From NCBI RefSeq assembly GCF_000224005.2, contig NZ_CP007031.1, positions 2,261,001 to 2,325,000 on the forward strand: a stretch of 64,000 nucleotides of DNA. Direction: 5' to 3'. A program made the position numbers and the translations under genes. Shown here in pieces: positions 36,309 through 46,141 of the stretch. Below the pieces are notes generated by a model, which saw nothing but the letters and a program-made list of their open reading frames with translations, was not told the origin of the DNA and searched no databases. Source of the DNA: Marichromatium purpuratum 984 (GTDB lineage: Bacteria; Pseudomonadota; Gammaproteobacteria; Chromatiales; Chromatiaceae). Each line of letters begins with the position of its first letter. The stretch's first letter is position 1.

Positions 36309-38930
36309 ATGCAAGACAGAACCCGCCCCACCCCGAAGCACCCCACCCGCCCCGCGCGGACCAAGGGCACGAACAGCCGCCGCTATCTCGCCTGGATCGT
36401 GCTGCTGGCGGCGCTGCTGCCGGTCCTGCTGGCCTGGCAGGGGCTGATCGAACAGCGCCAACTGATCGCCGATCGGCAGTTTCATCTCCTTAGCCAAGAG
36501 ATCCGCGAGGCGATCGACGAGCGTCTGCACGACCACGAGCAGATCCTGCTCGGCGGCGCCGGACTCTTCGACGCCAGCGAGGCGGTATCCCGCCAGGAGT
36601 GGCGCACCTATGTGGAGCGCCTGCGGCTGACGGAGAATTATCCCGGCATCCTCGGCGTCGGCTACAGTCAGGTCGTCCGTCCCGACCAGTTGGCCGCCCA
36701 TGTCGCCGCCGTGCGCGCCGAGGGCTTCCCGGACTATCGGCTCAAGCCACCCGGCGAGCGCGCACTCTATACCGCCATCGTCTATCTGGAGCCCTTCTCC
36801 GGGCGCAACCTGGCGGCCTTCGGCTACGACATGTTCTCGCAGCAGACCCGGCGCGCGGCCATGCAGTCGGCCGTGGACACCGACGCCACCACCATCTCGG
36901 GCAAGGTCCGGCTGGTGCAGGAGACCCACGGCAAGGAGCAGGCCGGCTTCCTCATGTACGTCCCTCTCTACCGGCCCGGTCTGCCCCTGGACACGGCGGC
37001 GGAGCGCTGGGCGGCGCTGCGGGGTTTCGTCTACAGCCCCTATCGGGTCGACGACCTCATGGCCGGGATCCTCGGCAAGCGTAGCCTGACGATCGACTTC
37101 AGGATCTACGATGGCGATGGCACCGATCCGGACGCTCTCATGTACGACTCCGCCGAGCAGCGCGCCCCGGAACCGAACCCGAGCCACACGGGCCTGCAGC
37201 GGATTCAGGCCTACGGCCGCACCTGGACCCTGAGCCTCTACAGTCGATCGGGCTTCGCGGCCGAGACCGACCTGGCGACCATCTGGCTGGTGCTGGGACT
37301 GGGTATCGGTATCAGTCTGGCCCTGTTCGCCGTGACCCGGCTGCTGCTGGACCGACGCGCTCAGGCGCTGGCGCTGGCCGAAGAGATGACGGCGCGGCGC
37401 CAAGAGTCCGAGGAGCGCTTCCGCTCGGTCTTCCTGCACCTGGGCCAGGGGGTGGTCATCCATGGCGCCGAGGGCCGCATCCTGGATGCCAATCCGGCCG
37501 CCCAACGCATCCTCGGCGCCCCCCTGGAGCAGATGCGGGAACTCACCTCGATCGACTCGCTCTGGCAGGTCGTTCGCGAGGACGGACGCGCCTTTTCCAG
37601 CACCGATCACCCGGTCATCCAGACCCTGCGTCTCGGCGCACCCGTCACCGGCGTGGTGATGGGGGTCCGTCACGCCCGCGCCACCCCCTGGCGCTGGATC
37701 CAGGTCGACGCCTACCCCAGACAGGACGCCTCCGGCGCCGAGGTGTACCAGGTCTATGCGGTTTTTACCGACATCACCGCACGCAGGCGGGCGGAGTTCG
37801 CGCTCAGGGACCAATCGCAGCACACCCAGGCCATTCTCGACAATGTGATCGACGGCATCGTCACCGCCGGTCCAGAGGGTACGGTGACCTCCTTCAACCC
37901 GGCCGCCGAACGCATCTTCGGCTATACCGCCGCCGAGGTGGTGGGCGGCAACCTCAGCATGCTGATGCCAGAGCCCTATCACAGCGCCCACGACGGCTAC
38001 ATGAACCACTATCTGCGCACCGGGGACGAACGGGTCATCGGCGTCACCCGCGAACTCAAGGGACGACGCAAGGACGGCACCGTCTTCCCCATGGAACTGG
38101 CGGTCTCGCGCATCGAGCGCGGCGACCGGCCCTTCTTCATCGGCATGATCCGCGACATCACCGAGCGCAAGCAGCTCGAACGCATGAAGAGCGAGCTGAT
38201 CTCGACCGTCAGTCACGAGCTGCGCACGCCCGTCACCTCCATCCGCGGCGCGCTCGGACTGGTGGTCGGTCGCTACGCCGAGGCCCTGCCCGAGAAGGTT
38301 CGCGCCATGCTCGAGATGGCCGAGCGCAACAGCGCGCGCCTGACCCTGCTCATCGACGACATCCTCGACCTCGAGAAGATCGCCTCCGGGCGCATGCACT
38401 TCGATCTCCACCCCACCGACCTCGCCGCCCTCGCCCGCCAGGCAGTGGAGGCCAACGAGGGCTATGCCCGCCAGCTCCAGGTGAAGCTCTCGGGTCGCCT
38501 GGAACTCGAGCGCGCGCCTGTGGTGGCCGACGACAATCGCATGCTACAGGTCTTCGCCAACCTCATCTCCAACGCGGTCAAATACTCGCCTCGAGGCGGG
38601 GAGGTCCAGATCGGACTGCGGCGTCACGGACAAGGATTCCGCGCCCTGGTCGAGGATCAGGGTCCAGGCATTCCCGACTCCTTCAAGGACCACATCTTCC
38701 AGCGCTTCGCCCAGGCCGACAGCTCCGATACCCGCGAAAAGGGCGGAACGGGTCTGGGGCTCTCGATCACCAAGGCGATCCTGGAGCGACACCATGGACA
38801 CATCGGCTATACCTCAAGGGAAGGCGGGGGCACGACCTTCTACTTCGACCTGCCCGAGTGGAGCGGAGGCCGCGCCGATGTCCCCCCACCGACAAACGAG
38901 GATGATCCGAGCCTCAGGAGCACGTCATGA
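36309..38930 (+). CDS. CHASE-domain sensor histidine kinase with two PAS domains
   Basis: About 873 aa. TM1 (~22-42) is followed by a CHASE extracellular sensor (~60-270; RQFHLLSQEIREAIDERLHD, the EYPGILGVGYSQVV-like segment NYPGILGVGYSQVV, GRNLAAFGYDMFSQ). TM2 is at ~320-345. Then come PAS1, PAS2 (DNVIDGIVTAGPEGTVTSFN), HisKA (STVSHELRTPVTSIRGALGL, His ~636) and HATPase (QVFANLISNAVKYSPRGG; GTGLGLSITKAILERHHG). There is no receiver of its own; the 124-aa receiver overlaps its stop (ATGA). The start is uncertain: the frame is open to 36033, but upstream residues are low-complexity; 36246 is an alternative. Confidence 0.9.
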   Translation: MQDRTRPTPKHPTRPARTKGTNSRRYLAWIVLLAALLPVLLAWQGLIEQRQLIADRQFHLLSQEIREAIDERLHDHEQILLGGAGLFDASEAVSRQEWRTYVERLRLTENYPGILGVGYSQVVRPDQLAAHVAAVRAEGFPDYRLKPPGERALYTAIVYLEPFSGRNLAAFGYDMFSQQTRRAAMQSAVDTDATTISGKVRLVQETHGKEQAGFLMYVPLYRPGLPLDTAAERWAALRGFVYSPYRVDDLMAGILGKRSLTIDFRIYDGDGTDPDALMYDSAEQRAPEPNPSHTGLQRIQAYGRTWTLSLYSRSGFAAETDLATIWLVLGLGIGISLALFAVTRLLLDRRAQALALAEEMTARRQESEERFRSVFLHLGQGVVIHGAEGRILDANPAAQRILGAPLEQMRELTSIDSLWQVVREDGRAFSSTDHPVIQTLRLGAPVTGVVMGVRHARATPWRWIQVDAYPRQDASGAEVYQVYAVFTDITARRRAEFALRDQSQHTQAILDNVIDGIVTAGPEGTVTSFNPAAERIFGYTAAEVVGGNLSMLMPEPYHSAHDGYMNHYLRTGDERVIGVTRELKGRRKDGTVFPMELAVSRIERGDRPFFIGMIRDITERKQLERMKSELISTVSHELRTPVTSIRGALGLVVGRYAEALPEKVRAMLEMAERNSARLTLLIDDILDLEKIASGRMHFDLHPTDLAALARQAVEANEGYARQLQVKLSGRLELERAPVVADDNRMLQVFANLISNAVKYSPRGGEVQIGLRRHGQGFRALVEDQGPGIPDSFKDHIFQRFAQADSSDTREKGGTGLGLSITKAILERHHGHIGYTSREGGGTTFYFDLPEWSGGRADVPPPTNEDDPSLRSTS

Positions 38931-39301
38931 CACTGCATATCCTGCACATCGAGGACGAGCCCGACATCCGGCAGATCGTCGAATTCGCGCTGGAGGAGGA
39001 TTTTCGGCTGACCCAGTGCGCATCCGGGGACGAGGCGCTGGGGGGCGCGCCCGGACTCGCACCGGACCTCATCCTGCTCGACGTCATGATGCCGGGCATG
39101 GACGGTCCGAGCACGCTCCAACGGCTGCGGCGGCTACCCCATCTGGCCCAAACCCCGGTCATCTTCATGACCGCCAAGGTCCAGCAGAAAGAGCGCGAGC
39201 AGCTCGAGGCACTGGGGGCGCTGGGGGTGATCTCCAAGCCATTCGACCCGATGTGCCTGGGCGATGAGATTCGTGCCCTCCTGGGGCATTCGGCAGCCTG
39301 A
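38927..39301 (+). CDS. Single-domain response regulator
   Basis: 124 aa receiver-only protein. The acidic pocket is HIEDEPDIRQIV, the phospho-Asp lies in LILLDVMMPGMDGPS, Thr in FMTAK and Lys in SKPF. It overlaps the CHASE kinase gene by 4 bp and is surely its partner. Without an output domain it must act by protein contact or pass phosphate on; the HPt-REC-REC-GGDEF protein encoded 34 bp downstream is the obvious candidate. Confidence 0.93.
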   Translation: MTLHILHIEDEPDIRQIVEFALEEDFRLTQCASGDEALGGAPGLAPDLILLDVMMPGMDGPSTLQRLRRLPHLAQTPVIFMTAKVQQKEREQLEALGALGVISKPFDPMCLGDEIRALLGHSAA

Positions 39302-39335
39302 CCTCATCTCTTGTCAAACCATCGTGGAGCCGCTC

Positions 39336-41048
39336 ATGTCGACATCTCAGACGAGCCGAGGCGAGAGACTGCGCCGAATGCGGGAGCGCTTCATCGGGGC
39401 ACTCCCCGAACGTCTCGAGGAGCTGGAGCGTGTCTGGTCGCATGTGCTCGAGACAGCAGGTCGACCGACCGCCCTGGAGGCATTCCACCGGTCGGTGCAC
39501 AGCCTGGCAGGGACTGCGGGGACATTCGGGCAACCCGGGCTTGGCGATCAGGCCAGAAAGATCGAGGACGTGCTCGATCGCCTCGGCCGGAGCGAAGAGA
39601 AATCCGTCCGGCTGGAGCTGTTCGAGCGCATCAGCGCTCACCTCAAGGCCTTGAGACAGTCCGCCTTGCAGATCAAGCCGGGGGTTCTCGAGACCGCCGC
39701 AACGGTCGAGCCGACACGCCTCGAACCGGCTCCGCCGGAGACCGTGGTCGAGGCCCCCTCCTGCCTACTGCTGATCGAAGAGGATCGGGCGAGCGCCGAA
39801 GACCTGGTGGAGCAGCTTGGCTACTACGGCTGGAATGTCATCTGGTGCGCGTCATCATCGCGCGCTCGGGAGGTGTTGGAGACGCAGCGGATTCGGGCGG
39901 TCGTCTCCGAGTCTTCGACCCTTCCCGAAGGGGGGATATTCGGTCCCCCATCAAGCGCGTCGCCAAGCCGCGCCGGCGCCGGGCTTCCCCTCATCATGGT
40001 GTCCAGCCACTGGGGCTGGGACAGCCGTCTGGCCGCGGTACGCAGCGGCGCCGATGCCTGTCTGTCCAAACCGATCGACGTCCATGGACTGGCCGACCTG
40101 CTCGACAAGCTGACCTGCACGCGCCCCTCCGATCCCTATCGCGTGCTGATCCTCGACGATTCGGTGCCCCTGGGAGACTACTACGTGGCGGTGCTCAGAG
40201 ACGCGGGCATGCTCGCACACGCGATCAGCGAGCCGAGCGCATTGCTCGACAGCATCGCCACACTCGAGCCCGAGCTGATCCTGCTGGATCTCTACATGCC
40301 CGGCTGCAATGGCATCGAGGCCGCGCGTGTCGTACGGCAGGAAGAACGCTATGCAGGCATCCCCATCGTCTTTCTGTCCGGCGAATCCGATCGCCAGCAG
40401 CAACTGTCCGCGATGGGAACGGGCGCCGACGACTTCCTCACCAAGCCCATCCCGGACATCGACCTGGTGAGAGCCGTCCAGCTGCGTGTCTCACGCTTCC
40501 GCTCGCTCACCGCACTCATCCGTCAGGACAGCCTGACGGGACTGCTGAACCGTATCGCTTTCGATCTGCATCTCGAGACCGAGGTCGCCCGCTCGAGCAG
40601 GAGCAACGCTCCACTTGTACTCGCCATACTCGACATCGATCATTTCAAACGGGTCAACGACACCTATGGCCATCCCGTTGGCGACCGGGTCATCAGAAGT
40701 CTGGCGCAGATGCTGCGCAAGCGTCTGCGACGCTACGACGTCACCGGACGCTATGGCGGCGAGGAATTCTCGGTGCTGATGCCCGACACCACGATCGCCG
40801 CAGCCGAGAAGGTCATGAACGCCCTGCGCGAGCAATTCGCCCTGTTGCGTCTACCCAACGCAAGCGGCCATTTCCAGTGCACCTTCAGTGCCGGACTCGC
40901 CGAACTCGAGGACGATCACTCCAGCATCGTATTGACCTCAACCGCCGATGCGGCGCTCTACCAGGCCAAGCGACTCGGGCGCAATCGCCTCGTGTGCGCC
41001 AGCGCGGGCAGCGAGTCAACGACACCGCCTTGGATGCACGAGGCCTGA
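39336..41048 (+). CDS. HPt-REC-REC-GGDEF diguanylate cyclase
   Basis: 570 aa. HPt at ~15-110 (FHRSVHSLAGTAGTFG, His ~55). The first receiver (~145-260) is degenerate: the position of the phospho-Asp reads AVVSESSTLP. The second (~270-390) is canonical (VLILDDSVPL; LILLDLYMPGCNG; LTKPI). The GGDEF domain (~400-560) has active site GRYGGEEFSVLMPDT and an RxxD inhibitory site (RRYD) exactly five residues before GGEEF, so product feedback is expected. It should make c-di-GMP in response to phosphorelay from the adjacent CHASE kinase. The start at 39336 follows GTGGAG. Confidence 0.92.
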   Translation: MSTSQTSRGERLRRMRERFIGALPERLEELERVWSHVLETAGRPTALEAFHRSVHSLAGTAGTFGQPGLGDQARKIEDVLDRLGRSEEKSVRLELFERISAHLKALRQSALQIKPGVLETAATVEPTRLEPAPPETVVEAPSCLLLIEEDRASAEDLVEQLGYYGWNVIWCASSSRAREVLETQRIRAVVSESSTLPEGGIFGPPSSASPSRAGAGLPLIMVSSHWGWDSRLAAVRSGADACLSKPIDVHGLADLLDKLTCTRPSDPYRVLILDDSVPLGDYYVAVLRDAGMLAHAISEPSALLDSIATLEPELILLDLYMPGCNGIEAARVVRQEERYAGIPIVFLSGESDRQQQLSAMGTGADDFLTKPIPDIDLVRAVQLRVSRFRSLTALIRQDSLTGLLNRIAFDLHLETEVARSSRSNAPLVLAILDIDHFKRVNDTYGHPVGDRVIRSLAQMLRKRLRRYDVTGRYGGEEFSVLMPDTTIAAAEKVMNALREQFALLRLPNASGHFQCTFSAGLAELEDDHSSIVLTSTADAALYQAKRLGRNRLVCASAGSESTTPPWMHEA

Positions 41049-41501
41049 AACCGATTGTCCTGAGTAGCCGCAGCGTCGCTGTTCATCACCACGCCCACCG
41101 AGCAGCACGAATCGGTGTCATTGGACATCGGTCGCGGGCGCTCACATCCCGTCTCCGACATGGAGATTCCTTGGCGCGCGCCAGGGGGCTGTCTGTCCAG
41201 GATCTCCGCCAACTCGCCCATTCCGGGGATGCGTCATTGCTCAATGGCTGGCCACCAGGGATCGGAGTCCGAGGGACCTGTGCTCCGGTTGGCCTCGATC
41301 CGAGCGATGCATCCCTGTCCGTGTCGACAGACACACCGCTGCACCTCCAGCCGTCACGCCGACCAAATGGATGCTCGGCGCCTGGAGAGAGGGCGAGCAT
41401 GCGGCAGGCTCATCTCGACAGAGATCGAGCGCAATGGCCGCTGTCATGACCGGAAAGGAATGACCGCTGAAACAGCAAGCAGATCGCAAAAGGGATCACG
41501 C
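41049..41501. other. Gap without recognisable gene
   Basis: 453 bp after the diguanylate cyclase gene. Short frames exist on both strands, but none has a good start signal or family motif. Nothing further can be supported. Confidence 0.4.
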
Positions 41502-41921
41502 ATGAATCAAACAGCATCCGACCAGCAGCGACGCGAGGAGCTGTGTCAAGACGCAGCATTGCAACACCTCATGGCAAGAATGCCGCCGAAGATACAGACG
41601 AGCTTCTCCGAGGAACAACTCTCCTATCTCAAATTGGCGCTTGTCGGGCGCAAATGGGGCAATCACTCGATCGATTGGCGCGGCACCCTGAAGTTCATCC
41701 ACTACCGCTATTACTTCGTCATCCTATTGGGCCGCAACCGTCGCGAGCTATCGCGAGGCGAACGTCAGATCGGGCTGTTGTTCCAGGCGGCTTTTCTCGG
41801 CATCTTTCTGATCTTCAGCGTCCTAATGGGACTGCTGATGCTCTATCTCGCCAAGTCGGCGGCGGGGGTCGATCTCATTCCCGGGTTTTCCCTTGGGATT
41901 TGGGACTGGTTCAAGTCATAG
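41502..41921 (+). CDS. Small membrane protein, hypothetical
   Basis: 139 aa. The first ~85 residues are soluble and basic/aromatic (FSEEQLSYLKLALVGRKWGN; HYRYYFVILLGRNRRELSRG). One or two membrane helices follow (~95-120, FLGIFLIFSVLMGLLMLYLA). The arrangement, a short cytoplasmic domain followed by a membrane anchor, resembles uncharacterised proteins of other gammaproteobacteria; no function is known to me. The ATG at 41502 has an AAGGGA upstream. It stands alone. Confidence 0.7.
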   Translation: MNQTASDQQRREELCQDAALQHLMARMPPKIQTSFSEEQLSYLKLALVGRKWGNHSIDWRGTLKFIHYRYYFVILLGRNRRELSRGERQIGLLFQAAFLGIFLIFSVLMGLLMLYLAKSAAGVDLIPGFSLGIWDWFKS

Positions 41922-42206
41922 CCTGCCCCGAAGATCCCCTGAGCCTTGTCTCCTCAGAGAAACCGCTGGACCGACGATCAACGCATGGAACGCGATGCGA
42001 AAGAGCCCGACACGCCGGTGCTCAGGGAACAAGCGGTCAAGCGGTCAAGTGGATGCGGTCTGGACGTACAGGAGAGGCGCTATCGGGAACGACGCACGCG
42101 ATTTCACGACCTATGATCGAGGCCGGGATTCGCCGATTGCTTGGGGAGTGAGAACAGGTGCGCCGCCCCACAGACGGGGGCGGCTCGTTGCACGCTGTAC
42201 AGAAGA

Positions 42207-42283
42207 TGGTGGCTACGCCCTGACTCGAACAGGGGACCCTCGCATTATGAGTGCGATGCTCTAACCAACTGAGCTACGTAGCC
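42207..42283 (-). tRNA. tRNA-Met (anticodon CAT), elongator type
   Basis: The complementary strand folds as a full cloverleaf: acceptor GGCTACG/CGTAGCC, D arm GCTC-AGTTGGTTA-GAGC, anticodon loop CTCATAA, T arm CCCTG-TTCGAGT-CAGGG, with CCA encoded. The acceptor and D arm match the enteric elongator tRNA-Met; lack of initiator features excludes tRNA-fMet. Confidence 0.97.
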
Positions 42284-42297
42284 TCAAGAGACCGAGA

Positions 42298-42326
42298 ATG
42301 TTACAGACCTCGATCCCGAGTGTCAA
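42298..42326 (-). promoter_or_regulatory. Sigma-70 promoter for tRNA-Met
   Basis: On the minus strand, TTGACA (42326-42321) and TAACAT (42303-42298) are separated by 17 bp and lie about 15 bp before the tRNA. The -35 is a perfect consensus and the spacing is ideal. Confidence 0.85.
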
Positions 42327-42333
42327 CACTTTT

Positions 42334-43425
42334 TCAGACGTTGAAACGGAAGTGGATGATGTCACCGTCCTTGACCACGTATTCCTTGCCCTCGGAACGC
42401 AGCTTGCCCGCTTCCTTGGCGCCCTGCTCGCCCTTGCAGGCGACGAAGTCCTCGTAGGCGATCACCTCGGCGCGGATGAAGCCGCGCTCGAAGTCGGTGT
42501 GGATCACCCCGGCGGCCTGCGGCGCCTTGGCACCGGCGGGAATGGTCCAGGCGCGGGTTTCCTTGGGGCCAGAGGTGAAATAGGTCTCGAGCCCCAGCAG
42601 CTGGTAGCCGGCGCGCACCACGCGGTTGAGACCTGGCTCGGCGAGACCCAGCTCGGCGAGGAACTCGTCGCGCTCGTCGTCCTCCAGCTCGACCACCTCG
42701 GCCTCGATCGCGGCACACACCGCCACCACCTCGGCCCCCTCGGCGGTGGCGTGAGCACGCACCGCCTCGAGCATGGCGTTGGCCTCGAAGCCGTCCTCGG
42801 CGACATTGGCGATGTACATGGTGGGCTTGGCGGTGAGCAGGAAGAGGTCGCGCAGCTCCTGCTGCTCGTCCTCATCGAGTCCCATCGCACGCACCGGCGC
42901 GCCGCTGTCGAGCTGTTCGCGCACGCGCTCGAGCAGCGCCTTGCGCGCCAGCACCTGCTTGTCGCCGGTCTTGGCCATGCGCTGGGCGCGGTCGAGGGCG
43001 CGATCGACCGACTCGAGGTCGGCGAGCGCCAGTTCGGTGTCGATGACCTCGATATCGCGCAGCGGGTCGACGCCGCCGGCGACGTGCACCACGTCGTCGT
43101 CGACGAAGCAGCGCACCACATGGGCGATGGCATCGGTCTCGCGGATGTTGGCGAGGAACTTGTTGCCCAGACCCTCGCCCTTGGAGGCACCGGCCACCAG
43201 ACCGGCGATGTCGACGAACTGCATGGTGGTCGGCAGGACGCGCTCGGGCTTGGTGATGCCGGCGATCACGTCGAGCCGGGGATCGGGCAGAGGCACCACG
43301 CCGACGTTGGGGTCGATGGTGCAGAAGGGATAGTTCTCCGCCGCGATCGAGGCCTTGGTCAGGGCCTTGAAGAGGGTCGACTTACCGACGTTGGGCAGGC
43401 CGACGATACCGCATTTGAATCCCAT
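42334..43425 (-). CDS. ychF: Redox-regulated ATPase/GTPase YchF (OLA1 family)
   Basis: 363 aa Obg-like ATPase, the family's exact length. Walker A is [17 protein letters not shown], followed by [16 protein letters not shown], the Walker B/G3 [19 protein letters not shown] and the C-terminal TGS-like domain ([20 protein letters not shown], then [13 protein letters not shown]). It binds ribosomes and ATP and acts in stress responses. The tRNA-Met gene lies downstream on the same strand but with its own promoter. Confidence 0.97.
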   Translation of the reverse strand: MGFKCGIVGLPNVGKSTLFKALTKASIAAENYPFCTIDPNVGVVPLPDPRLDVIAGITKPERVLPTTMQFVDIAGLVAGASKGEGLGNKFLANIRETDAIAHVVRCFVDDDVVHVAGGVDPLRDIEVIDTELALADLESVDRALDRAQRMAKTGDKQVLARKALLERVREQLDSGAPVRAMGLDEDEQQELRDLFLLTAKPTMYIANVAEDGFEANAMLEAVRAHATAEGAEVVAVCAAIEAEVVELEDDERDEFLAELGLAEPGLNRVVRAGYQLLGLETYFTSGPKETRAWTIPAGAKAPQAAGVIHTDFERGFIRAEVIAYEDFVACKGEQGAKEAGKLRSEGKEYVVKDGDIIHFRFNV

Positions 43426-43472
43426 GGCGAGGTCTCGCTGGAAAACCGTTCATTTTACACCAGCGATCAAGG

Positions 43473-43612
43473 GGATTGAACCGCGATCAGCCGCCAGCCG
43501 GGAGGATTGAACCGCGAGGACGCGAAGTGCGCAAAGGAATGGGATATTCAAGACTCCGGCGCCGGCGTTGCGCTCCACTGGAAGCCGGCGGCTGGCGACG
43601 GCTGGCGGCCCG
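43473..43612 (+). repeat. Composite intergenic repeat (GAACCGCGA motif plus GGCTGGCG heptamers)
   Basis: Two copies of GGATTGAACCGCGA (43473-43486 and 43504-43517) lie 31 bp apart. The second continues into GGACGCGAAGTGCGCAAAG, the element also seen at 49751-49778 and, inverted, at 49928-49957. GGCTGGCG-type units follow at ~43590-43607. Confidence 0.75.
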
Positions 43613-43614
43613 GC

Positions 43615-45096
43615 TCAGCAATCGCTGGCGTCGCGGTTGTAGCGGTCCTCGTAGCGGACGATGTCGTCCTCGCCGAGATAGCTGCCGGACTGCACCTCGA
43701 TGAGTTCCAGCGGGATGGTGCCGGGGTTCTCGAGACGGTGACGGGTGCCGACGGGGATGTAGGTCGACTGGTTCTCGGTGAGCAGGAAGGTCTCCTCGCC
43801 GCATGTCACCCGCGCGGTGCCGGAGACGACGATCCAGTGCTCGGCGCGGTGGTGGTGCATCTGCAGCGAGAGCGACTCGCCCGGCTTCACCGTCAGCCGC
43901 TTGACCTGATAGCGTGCGCCCTGGTCGATCGATTCGTAGGCCCCCCAGGGGCGATGCACCCGCTGGTGATGGCGGTACTCGTTGCGCTGGGCGCGGCGCA
44001 GCGACTCGGTCACCGCCTTCACATCCTGGGCGTGCGCCTTGTCGGCGACCAACACCGCGTCCGGGGTCTCGACCACGATCAGGTCGTTGACGCCGATGGC
44101 CGCGAGCATGCGGTGCTGAGCGATCAGCAAGTTGTCGGCGGCCTCGTGCACGAAAGTGTCGCCGTCGCACACATTGCCCTCGGCATCGCGCGCGCGCACC
44201 TCCCACAGCGCCGACCAGGCGCCGACGTCCGACCAACCGACGTCGAGCGGCAGCACCACCGCCGGCACCGATTCGCCCTCGGCGGTGAGACGCTCCATCA
44301 CCGCATAGTCGATCGAATCGCTCGGACAGGCGGCGAACAGCGCCGGGTCGACGCGCTGGAAGTCGCCGTCATCGCTCACCGCCGCGCAGGCGCGGGTCAC
44401 CGCCTCGGCGATGTCGGGGCGGAAGCGCTCGATCAGCGCCAGCCAGCGCGAGGCGCGGAGCACGAAGATGCCGCTGTTCCAGAGATAGTCGCCGCTGGCC
44501 AGATAGGACTCGGCGGTGGCCGCGTCGGGCTTCTCGACGAAGGCCTCGAGCCGGTAGGCCGCCCCCTCGAGCCCGTCACCGTGATAGGGTTGACCACGAC
44601 GGATATAGCCATACCCGGTCTCGGGCTTGCCGGGGACGATACCGAAGGTGACCACGGCCCCGTCGCTGGCCAGCGCGAAGGCATCGGAGACTGCGGCGCG
44701 GAACCCCGGCTCGTCGGCGATGGTGTGATCGGCCGGCATCACCAACAGCACCGGATCGGCGCCCTCGGCGGTGGCGATGCGCGCGGCCAGGGTCAGCGCC
44801 GGGGCAGTGTTGCGGCCCTCGGGTTCGAGCACGATCGCTGCGGCGCGGCGCTCCATGGCGCGGAACTGCTCGGCGACGAGGAAACGATGCGCCTCGTTGC
44901 AGACGACGATGGGATCGACCAATCCCGCTCCGTGGCGCGGATGCTCACGCTCGAGTCCGTCGAGACGGCGCACCGTCTCCTGGAGCATGGTGTGCTCGCC
45001 GGTGAGCGGCAGGAACTGCTTGGGGTAGGCCTCGCGCGAGAGCGGCCAGAGCCGTGTCCCCGAGCCTCCAGACAGGATGACGGGTTGCAGAAGCAT
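43615..45096 (-). CDS. manC: Mannose-1-phosphate guanylyltransferase / mannose-6-phosphate isomerase
   Basis: 493 aa bifunctional GMP-PMI. The nucleotidyltransferase domain begins LQPVILSGGSGTRLWPLSRE, then YPKQFLPLTGEHTMLQET, and contains FVEKPDAATAESYL. The C-terminal cupin isomerase domain has RPWGAYESIDQGARYQVKRL, LQMHHHRAEHW and TYIPVGTRHRLENPG. It makes GDP-mannose for EPS/LPS sugars; alone in the map, it may feed the EPS locus 12 kb away. The ATG at 45096 gives the usual N-terminus. It is divergent from the IMPase-family gene. Confidence 0.96.
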   Translation of the reverse strand: MLLQPVILSGGSGTRLWPLSREAYPKQFLPLTGEHTMLQETVRRLDGLEREHPRHGAGLVDPIVVCNEAHRFLVAEQFRAMERRAAAIVLEPEGRNTAPALTLAARIATAEGADPVLLVMPADHTIADEPGFRAAVSDAFALASDGAVVTFGIVPGKPETGYGYIRRGQPYHGDGLEGAAYRLEAFVEKPDAATAESYLASGDYLWNSGIFVLRASRWLALIERFRPDIAEAVTRACAAVSDDGDFQRVDPALFAACPSDSIDYAVMERLTAEGESVPAVVLPLDVGWSDVGAWSALWEVRARDAEGNVCDGDTFVHEAADNLLIAQHRMLAAIGVNDLIVVETPDAVLVADKAHAQDVKAVTESLRRAQRNEYRHHQRVHRPWGAYESIDQGARYQVKRLTVKPGESLSLQMHHHRAEHWIVVSGTARVTCGEETFLLTENQSTYIPVGTRHRLENPGTIPLELIEVQSGSYLGEDDIVRYEDRYNRDASDC

Positions 45097-45194
45097 CGAC
45101 GGGTACCTGTTGCTGAAGTTGAAGGACTTGGCCCGTAGATTACACCAATCCGGGCCAGACCGGGCCAAACCGACGGACGGAGGAAGGAGGTCGC

Positions 45195-46007
45195 ATGAGT
45201 CCCGATCCGACACGACTGGGCGCGCTGCTGCGCGAGGTCGCCGCCACCGAGATCCTGCCCCGCTGGGGACGGATCGAGACCGACACCAAGGGCGACGGCA
45301 GCCTGGTGACCAGCGCCGACCTGGCGGTGCAGCAACGCCTGACCGAAGCGCTGGCAGCGGAGTATCCAGGCATCCCGCTGCTCGGCGAGGAGATGTCGGA
45401 GGCGGCGCAGCAAGCACGCCTGACCGAGTCCCCCGAGGGCGTTTGGGTGCTCGATCCGATCGACGGCACTGGCAACTACGCCTGCGGCTTCCCCGGCTTC
45501 GCCATCTCCCTGGCGCTCGTCCGTCACGCCCGGGTGGAACTCGGCGTGGTCCTCGACCCGGTGCGCGACGAGTGCTTCAGCGCGGTGCGCGGCGCCGGAG
45601 CGACGCTCGACGGCACCCCGATCGCCCCCTTCGCCCCCGGTCCGGCATTGGGCGACTGCATCGCCATGGTCGACTTCAAGCGCCTGCCGCCGAAGCGCAT
45701 CCCGGCGCTGCTGCGCCCGGGCGGCTTCCGCTCGCAGCGCAACCTCGGCGCGGTGGCGCTGGAGTGGTGCTGGCTCGCCTGCGGGCGCTACCAGCTCTAT
45801 CTGCACGGTGGGCAGAAGCTGTGGGACTACGCCGCCGGGCGACTGATCGCACACGAGGCCGGCGTGGCCGCGCGGCTCTACCGTCTCGGCGGCGTCACCC
45901 CGGTCGAGACGCTCGATCTCGAACCACGCGTTGCCCTCGCAGCCGCCGATCGGCCACTGCTCGCACTCTGGCACGACTTCGTCGCCCTCCCCTTGATCGA
46001 GACCTGA
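45195..46007 (+). CDS. Inositol-monophosphatase-family phosphatase
   Basis: 270 aa Mg-dependent phosphatase. Metal-binding motifs are GEEMSEA, the signature WVLDPIDGTGNYACGFPGFA and the second-half LWDYAAGRLIAHEAGG-like segment LWDYAAGRLIAHEAGV. The family includes SuhB, CysQ and histidinol phosphatase; the substrate cannot be fixed by reading. AGGAGG-like sequence precedes the ATG at 45195. Confidence 0.88.
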   Translation: MSPDPTRLGALLREVAATEILPRWGRIETDTKGDGSLVTSADLAVQQRLTEALAAEYPGIPLLGEEMSEAAQQARLTESPEGVWVLDPIDGTGNYACGFPGFAISLALVRHARVELGVVLDPVRDECFSAVRGAGATLDGTPIAPFAPGPALGDCIAMVDFKRLPPKRIPALLRPGGFRSQRNLGAVALEWCWLACGRYQLYLHGGQKLWDYAAGRLIAHEAGVAARLYRLGGVTPVETLDLEPRVALAAADRPLLALWHDFVALPLIET

Positions 46008-46141
46008 ATCCTCAGTAACCGAGGCGTCTCCAGGGCTGGCATCACGCCTCGGCTTGCGTCAGCATTGCCCCTTGGGGACGCGCCCAACCAGCACAGGGCG
46101 CGTCCCGGCCCCGAGCTCGGACAGTCACGGAGTCTTTCAGC

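Noticed and set aside
42207-42283. Initiator tRNA-fMet or tRNA-Ile with modified CAT anticodon
   Set aside because: The acceptor stem is fully paired at position 1-72 and the body matches elongator tRNA-Met, so neither alternative fits well.
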